A stretch of DNA of 9,947 bases from JBHJOF01 sp050330055 (GTDB lineage: Bacteria > Pseudomonadota > Alphaproteobacteria > Kiloniellales > JAKSDN01), in contig JBHJOF010000011.1 of the NCBI GenBank assembly GCA_050330055.1, positions 1-9,947 on the forward strand, in the 5' to 3' direction. Position numbers and translations under genes: made by a program. The notes beneath the pieces were generated by a model, which worked only from the letters and a program-made list of their open reading frames with translations, searched no databases and was not told the origin of the DNA. Each line of letters opens with the position of its first letter. The stretch's first letter is position 1. This document shows positions 5,954 through 9,947 of the stretch, in pieces.

Positions 5954-6502
5954 TCAGTCGGCTGCGAGACTGGCGTGCAGGTCCTGGAACCACGCCAGGC
6001 GGCGGCGCACCGCGGCGATGTCGTGGTCGAGCCAGGCCACCAGGTGGCCGGGATCCTGGCTGTGGTGGCCGCGCAGGCTGACCAGGCGGGCCAGCTCGCG
6101 CTCGCACATCTCGATCAGGCCATCGAGCTGCAGGCGCTGCTCTTTGGCTGGCAGCAGATGCAACAAGCGCATCTTGAGGGCGATGATCAGCTTGTTGATG
6201 TCGCTGACCGGCGGGCGCACGTTGGCCGTCAGCAGCCGGGTCAGCTCGTCCCGCCCGGCGACGGTGATGCGCAGCCGGGCGTCGTCGCCGCGGCCGCTGC
6301 CCTCGAGCGGCTCGATCAGGCCCTCGACCTTGAGCAGCTCGAGCGGCGAGCCGACCAGGTCGAGCGACGGGCCGACCACGTGGCTGGTGAAACGGCGCAC
6401 CTCGCTCGCCAGATCGGCATAGGAGCGCTCGCCGTCGGCCAGGATGCCGAGCGCCAGCAGGCGGACGGCTTCGCTCGGGATCAGCGTGTTGTCGCGATAC
6501 AT
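5954..6502 (-). CDS. PadR-like winged-helix transcriptional regulator
   Basis: A 182-aa probable DNA-binding repressor. Residues 8-92 form a winged helix-turn-helix: an N-terminal helix (PSEAVRLLALGILADG), then SYADLASEVRRFT, a recognition segment (GPSLDLVGSPLELLKVEGLIEPL) and a wing ending in ARLRITVAGRDEL. Residues 100-180 are helical and charged (INKLIIALKMRLLHLLP, LDGLIEMCERELARL, AWLDHDIAAVRRRLAWFQ), as expected for the PadR C-terminal dimerisation helices. The order and sizes fit PadR (compact PadR_C or Vir-like C-terminus), though the winged-helix sequence is divergent. Start ATG 6500-6502 is favoured because upstream codons in the open frame run into promoter-like AT-rich DNA. GGGG lies 5 nt before it. 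It is divergent from sco with 242 nt between, so control of its own gene and perhaps of sco is plausible. The ligand is unknown. A MarR-type or other winged-helix family is the alternative. Confidence 0.72.
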   Translation of the reverse strand: MYRDNTLIPSEAVRLLALGILADGERSYADLASEVRRFTSHVVGPSLDLVGSPLELLKVEGLIEPLEGSGRGDDARLRITVAGRDELTRLLTANVRPPVSDINKLIIALKMRLLHLLPAKEQRLQLDGLIEMCERELARLVSLRGHHSQDPGHLVAWLDHDIAAVRRRLAWFQDLHASLAAD

Positions 6503-6541
6503 GGAAACCCCATTCTGACCAACGCCGGTTAAGGTATGACT

Positions 6542-6632
6542 TCCCCAGGGGACTGTCCAGCAATTTCTGATACTGCGACGCATTCTCAATTATGGAATAG
6601 AGCGAAGAATGCGCGCCTTCATATGAACATTC
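6542..6632. promoter_or_regulatory. Dyad-rich divergent promoter region, padR-like/sco
   Basis: This block is AT-richer than its surroundings and holds several dyads. TCCCC-A-GGGGA is at 6542-6552. CGCATTCT (6579-6586) is inverted as AGAATGCG (6606-6613). TTCATATGAA at 6618-6627 is a perfect 10-bp palindrome, and a further CATTC is at 6628-6632. On the minus strand, CATAAT inside the 8-bp repeat resembles a -10 box, but no good -35 is visible. PadR regulators usually bind dyads in their own promoters, so this is the natural place for an operator. Which dyad matters is not known. Confidence 0.45.
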
Positions 6633-6744
6633 CGCGCCCGGGAACCCTGCGGGGCACGCTCGCGCAAGCGTGATCGTGCTGGCCGGTGCCAGGGTGGCGA
6701 CGGCCGCCCGGGCGGGCCATCCTGGAGCCATGGTACCTTCAGCC

Positions 6745-7359
6745 ATGACGCGCGCCCTGGGCCTTGCCGTGCTGGCCGTCCTGCTGGCGGCCGGCCCCGG
6801 CCGGACCGCGGAGCAGACGGATGCGCAGGCTCCGGCGGCGGCGGGCCAGACCCCGGCGGCGGGCTTCCCGGTCACCTTCGGCGGCCCCTTCAGCCTGGTC
6901 GATCACAGGGGCCGGCCGCGCAGCGACAGCGACTTCCGCGGCCGCTTCCTGTTGATCTATTTCGGCTATACCACCTGCCCGGACATCTGTCCGACCAACC
7001 TGCAGATCATGGCCGACGCGCTCGATCTGCTGGACGACAAGGCGGATCAGGTGCAGCCGCTGTTCATCACGGTCGATCCCGCGCGCGATACGGTGCAGCG
7101 GATTCAGGACTACATCGACCATTTCCATCCGCGGCTGATCGGCCTGACCGGCAGCGAGGCCCAGGTGCGCGCCGCCGCCAAGGCCTACCGGGTGCATCGC
7201 AGCAAGCTGGTCCTGGCCGACGCGGCGCCCGAGGACTACCTGGTGAACCACTCCTCGATCACCTTCCTGATGGGCCCGGACGGCGCCTTCGTCACTCTCT
7301 TCCCGCACGACACCGAGGCCGAAGCCATGGCCGCGGCGATCGCCAAGTACCTGGATTAA
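6745..7359 (+). CDS. SCO1/SenC family copper chaperone
   Basis: A 204-aa thioredoxin-fold protein expected to be exported and to work in the periplasm. It would deliver copper to, or keep reduced, the CuA site of cytochrome c oxidase. The N-terminus MTRALGLAVLAVLLAAGPGRTA looks like a signal peptide or signal anchor, followed by an Ala/Pro/Gln-rich linker to about residue 40. The copper-binding motif CPDIC gives Cys78 and Cys82 after YFGYTT, and the third ligand is His169 in YLVNHSS. The family signature VDPARDT (110-116) and the ending FLMGPDGAFV are also present. The start is uncertain: ATG 6745 has no clear ribosome site, while ATG 6730 (five residues longer) has GGAG only 2 nt upstream; both give a signal peptide. 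No oxidase gene is in the window. The gene ends tail-to-tail on the amidase, overlapping by 4 bp. Confidence 0.93.
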   Translation: MTRALGLAVLAVLLAAGPGRTAEQTDAQAPAAAGQTPAAGFPVTFGGPFSLVDHRGRPRSDSDFRGRFLLIYFGYTTCPDICPTNLQIMADALDLLDDKADQVQPLFITVDPARDTVQRIQDYIDHFHPRLIGLTGSEAQVRAAAKAYRVHRSKLVLADAAPEDYLVNHSSITFLMGPDGAFVTLFPHDTEAEAMAAAIAKYLD

Positions 7360-8804
7360 CGGGCCAGCGGCTTGCCGTCGGCGCTCAGCGGATCGATCGG
7401 CAGGCGCTGGGCGATGCCGGTCGCCTCTTCCAGGAGCGCGGCGGCAGTCAAGACCGCGGCTTCGCCGCGCGGCGGCCCGACAATCTGCAGGCCGACCGGC
7501 AGCCCGTCGTGGGTGAAGCCGGCCGGCGCCGAGGCGGCGGCGCAGGAGGTCAGGGTGATGACCGAGGCGATGCCGAGCCAATCGACGTAATTGTCGAAGC
7601 GCACGCCCTCGACCTCCTCGACGTAGCGCACATCCACGTCGAAGGGCGGCACGATGGCGGCCGGGCAGAGCAGTAGGTCGTAGGTCTCGAAGAAGGCCGC
7701 GATGCGATAGAATAGCGCGCCGCGCGCCAGCTCGGCGCGGCCGATGTCCTCGGCGGTAAGCGCCAGGCCCTTCTCGACGTTCCAGATCACCTCCGGCTTC
7801 AGCTTGTCGCGATGGTCGCGCAGCAACTCCGCCTTGTCGGCGGCGAAGCCGGCGGCGCGCAGCACCTGGAAGGCCTCCAGCGCGCCGGCGAAGTCGGGAC
7901 AGGCCTCCTCGACCGCGATGCCCATCGTTGCGAAACGCTCGGCCGCCTGGCGGCAGATCGCCACCACGCGGTGGTCGACCGGCAGCAGCCCCAGGTCGGG
8001 GCTGAAGGCGACACGCCTGGGCTTGCGCCGGGCGCGCACCGCGTCGAGGAAGGACTCGGCCGGTGCCGGCAGGGCGAGCGGGTCTCGCGGATGCTCCCCC
8101 ACCATGGCGTCGAGGAAGAGCGCGCAGTCCTCGGCCGTGCGCGCCATCGGCCCCTCGACAGATAGCGTGCCGAAAGGCCGCAGGCTCGGCCCCTTGGGCA
8201 CGCGGCCGGGCGAGGGGCGCAGGCCGATCACGGCGTTGAAGCTGGCCGGCGTGCGCAGGCTGCCGCCCAGGTCGGAGCCGCTCGCCAGCCAGACCTGTCC
8301 GGCCGCCAGCGCCGCCGCCGCGCCGCCTGACGAGCCGGCCACCTGCTTCGCCACGTTCCAGGGATTGTGCGTCTTGCCGAAGACCTCGTTGAAGGTGCTG
8401 GCGCCGGCGCCGAACTCGGGCGTGTTCGACTTGCCGATGACGATGGCGCCGTTGCCCTCCAGCCGCTCGACCAGGAGGTCGGAGCGCTCGGGCACGTGCT
8501 CGGCATAGATCGGCGAGCCGTAGGTGGTGCGCACGCCGGCCACGTCGTTCAGGTCCTTGATCGCCACCGGCAGACCGCCGAGCCGGCCGGGCGGATGCTC
8601 GGTATTCTTGCCTTGCGCCATAAGCCGCTTGGCGTGCTCGCGCGCCCGCTCGAGGCAGAGGGTGGGGAGGGCGTTGAGATGCTTGTCGGTCGCCGCGATG
8701 CGCGCCGCCGCCGCCTCGACCAGATCGAGCGGCGTAACGTCGCCGCGCTTGAGCCGTTCGACCGCCTCGACGGCCGTCAGGCGCCAGAGCTCGGCGCCGC
8801 TCAT
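7356..8804 (-). CDS. Amidase-signature family hydrolase
   Basis: A 482-aa cytoplasmic amidase of the Ser-cisSer-Lys class, which hydrolyses carboxamides to acid and ammonia or amine. The catalytic residues are all visible: Lys83 in VAIKDLNDVAG, cis-Ser158 in GSSGGAAAALAAG and the nucleophile Ser182 in GSDLGGSLRTPA. The spacing between the two serines is 24, as in malonamidase and FAAH. It has the family's usual length and no signal peptide. The substrate is not predictable from these motifs; it could act on a small amide, an N-carbamoyl or an acyl-amino compound. It is unlikely to be GatA, because gatB and gatC are absent from the window and the C-terminal half does not look like GatA. Its ATG overlaps the aminotransferase stop (ATGA, 8801-8804), indicating a coupled operon and perhaps one pathway. 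The stop TAA shares bases with the opposing Sco stop. Confidence 0.95.
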   Translation of the reverse strand: MSGAELWRLTAVEAVERLKRGDVTPLDLVEAAAARIAATDKHLNALPTLCLERAREHAKRLMAQGKNTEHPPGRLGGLPVAIKDLNDVAGVRTTYGSPIYAEHVPERSDLLVERLEGNGAIVIGKSNTPEFGAGASTFNEVFGKTHNPWNVAKQVAGSSGGAAAALAAGQVWLASGSDLGGSLRTPASFNAVIGLRPSPGRVPKGPSLRPFGTLSVEGPMARTAEDCALFLDAMVGEHPRDPLALPAPAESFLDAVRARRKPRRVAFSPDLGLLPVDHRVVAICRQAAERFATMGIAVEEACPDFAGALEAFQVLRAAGFAADKAELLRDHRDKLKPEVIWNVEKGLALTAEDIGRAELARGALFYRIAAFFETYDLLLCPAAIVPPFDVDVRYVEEVEGVRFDNYVDWLGIASVITLTSCAAASAPAGFTHDGLPVGLQIVGPPRGEAAVLTAAALLEEATGIAQRLPIDPLSADGKPLAR

Positions 8805-9947
8805 TCAGCGGCCGCGTCGCTGCGCCGTGCCGTCTGCACACCGCTTGCCAGAAACTCCATCGCCGCGTCGACGCCGCCGCGGCGGAAGGGGACGCCGGTT
8901 ACGGCCAGGCCCATCTCGACGCCGCAGAGCGTGCCGGCCAGCATGACGTCGTTGAAGTCGCCCAGGTGGCCGATGCGGAAGACCTTGTCCTTGACCTTGC
9001 CGAGGCCGGAGCCGAGCGACAGGTCGTAGCGCTCCAGGATTACGTCGCGCAGGGCATCGGCGCTGTGCCCCTCGGGCATGACGGCGGCGGTCAGCGAGCT
9101 GCTGTATTCGGCCGGGTTGCGGCAGAGGATCTCGAGGCCCCAGGCCTTGACCGCGCGCCGCGTCGCCTCGGCGTGGCGGTCATGGCGCGCGAAGACGTTC
9201 CCCAGCCCTTCCTCCAGCAGCATGGCGATCGACTCGCGCAGCCCGTAGAGCAGGTTGGTGGCCGGCGTGTAGGGGAAGAAGCCCGCCTTGTTGGGCGCCA
9301 GCATGGCCTGCCAGTCCCAGTAGGAGCGCTGCAGGCGCGCCGACTTGGCAGCGGCCAGCGCCTTCTCGCCGATCGCGTTGAAGCCGAGGCCGGGCGGCAG
9401 CATCAGGCCTTTCTGCGAGCCGCCCACCGTCACGTCGACGCCCCACTCGTCGTGCCGGTAGTCGATCGAGGCGAGCGACGAGATGGTATCGACCATGAAG
9501 AGCGCCGGATGCTTGGCGCGGTCGATCGCCTTGCGCACCTCGGCGACGTGGCTGGTGACGCCGGTCGAGGTCTCGTTGTGCACGATGCAGACCGCCTTGA
9601 TGGCCTGCGCGCGGTCCTCCATCAGGTGCGCCTCGATCCGCGCCGGGTCGCCGCCGCTGCGCCAGTCGCCGGGCAGAATCTCGACATCGAGGCCGAGGCG
9701 TGCCGCCATCTCGCTCCAGAGCGTCGAGAAGTGGCCGGTCTCGAACATCAGGACGCGATCGCCGGGCGAGAGCGTGTTGACCAGGGCGGCCTCCCAGGCG
9801 CCGGTGCCGGAGGAGGGGAAGATGACCACCGGACCCGCGGTCTGGAAGATCTGCTTCAGGCCGGCCAGCACCTCCTGGCCGAGGCGGGCGAAGTCCGGCC
9901 CGCGGTGGTCGATGGTCGGCCGGTCCATGGCGCGCAGGACCCGGTCA
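8801..9947 (-). CDS. Class V aminotransferase, serine-glyoxylate type (5' end outside)
   Basis: PLP-dependent fold-type I aminotransferase of the serine/alanine/aspartate-glyoxylate group. 381 codons are complete in the window, plus the stop. The frame continues upstream of the internal ATG at 9926-9928 to the right edge (DRVLRAMDRPTIDHRGPDF), so the true start lies outside; in this family, those residues follow a PGP-type N-terminal motif. PLP sites, counted from that Met: the phosphate loop SSGTGAWEAAL (39-49), the ring-stacking and Asp region VDTISSLAS (Asp147), and the Schiff-base lysine Lys173 in GGSQKGLMLPPG. FPYTPATNLLYGLRE and FRIGHLGDFN also resemble bacterial serine-glyoxylate aminotransferases. 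The amino donor is not settled: alanine-glyoxylate and aspartate-glyoxylate (BhcA-like) enzymes share these motifs, but no bhcB, bhcC or bhcD is visible nearby. It overlaps the downstream amidase by 4 nt. Confidence 0.93.
   Translation of the reverse strand, partial: DRVLRAMDRPTIDHRGPDFARLGQEVLAGLKQIFQTAGPVVIFPSSGTGAWEAALVNTLSPGDRVLMFETGHFSTLWSEMAARLGLDVEILPGDWRSGGDPARIEAHLMEDRAQAIKAVCIVHNETSTGVTSHVAEVRKAIDRAKHPALFMVDTISSLASIDYRHDEWGVDVTVGGSQKGLMLPPGLGFNAIGEKALAAAKSARLQRSYWDWQAMLAPNKAGFFPYTPATNLLYGLRESIAMLLEEGLGNVFARHDRHAEATRRAVKAWGLEILCRNPAEYSSSLTAAVMPEGHSADALRDVILERYDLSLGSGLGKVKDKVFRIGHLGDFNDVMLAGTLCGVEMGLAVTGVPFRRGGVDAAMEFLASGVQTARRSDAAAE

Noticed and set aside
5778..6532. Plus-strand frames covering the REP doublet and the PadR-like gene
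   Set aside because: They translate through palindromic repeat DNA and the antisense of a winged-helix gene, with no recognisable motif and no good ribosome site.
7356..8804. Amidase as the GatA subunit of glutamyl-tRNA amidotransferase
   Set aside because: The signature motifs are shared, but no gatB or gatC lies nearby and the gene is coupled to an aminotransferase instead.
6739..8841. A 700-codon open frame on the minus strand spanning sco and most of the amidase gene
   Set aside because: It is one frame away from the real amidase, is rich in Arg, Ala and Gly with no domain motif, and runs antisense through sco. Long false frames are expected in DNA this GC-rich.

Overview
This is a GC-rich window with dense, short-spaced genes. 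It reads as an alphaproteobacterial chromosome, probably Rhodospirillales-like. The assignment rests on the RT0821/Lpp0805-type lipoprotein lying between a CbpA-type DnaJ and pdxH, on the FieF, Usp and Sco protein sequences, and on a palindromic intergenic repeat of a kind common in alphaproteobacteria. It is inferred from protein character; no rRNA or other marker is present. I see no tRNA, rRNA, CRISPR array, insertion sequence or phage gene. No gene-free stretch exceeds 300 bases; the longest are 6503-6744 and 5727-5953.

Layout. (1) Positions 1-1473, minus strand: a glycine-zipper surface lipoprotein followed by a zinc-finger-less DnaJ co-chaperone, whose last residues run off the left edge. 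(2) Positions 1672-3224, plus strand: pdxH (pyridoxamine phosphate oxidase) overlapping a FieF-type cation efflux transporter by one base. The shared upstream region 1474-1671 is divergent and carries a perfect 9-bp hairpin. (3) Positions 3216-4915: a perfect 14-bp palindrome of the FNR/FixK type sits on the fieF stop codon, upstream of a tandem universal stress protein and two small proteins of unknown function. This looks like a low-oxygen or stress operon and is the most interesting part of the window. (4) Positions 4986-5726: a classical SDR oxidoreductase. (5) Positions 5727-5953: the space between convergent genes, filled by a REP-like doublet whose two hairpins show compensatory base changes. 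(6) Positions 5954-7359: a PadR-like regulator (minus) divergent from a Sco copper chaperone (plus), with an AT-richer, dyad-rich region between them. (7) Positions 7356-9947, minus strand: a class V aminotransferase whose N-terminus lies off the right edge, overlapping by ATGA an amidase-signature hydrolase. The amidase ends tail-to-tail on the Sco gene, and the two stop codons share bases.

How the genes work together. Most are ordinary housekeeping or stress functions: protein folding, PLP salvage, metal export and copper delivery to oxidase. The Usp and small-protein operon behind the palindrome, and the coupled aminotransferase-amidase pair, are the two units whose joint biochemical role is not evident. 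I found no clear defence, mobile or secondary-metabolite system.
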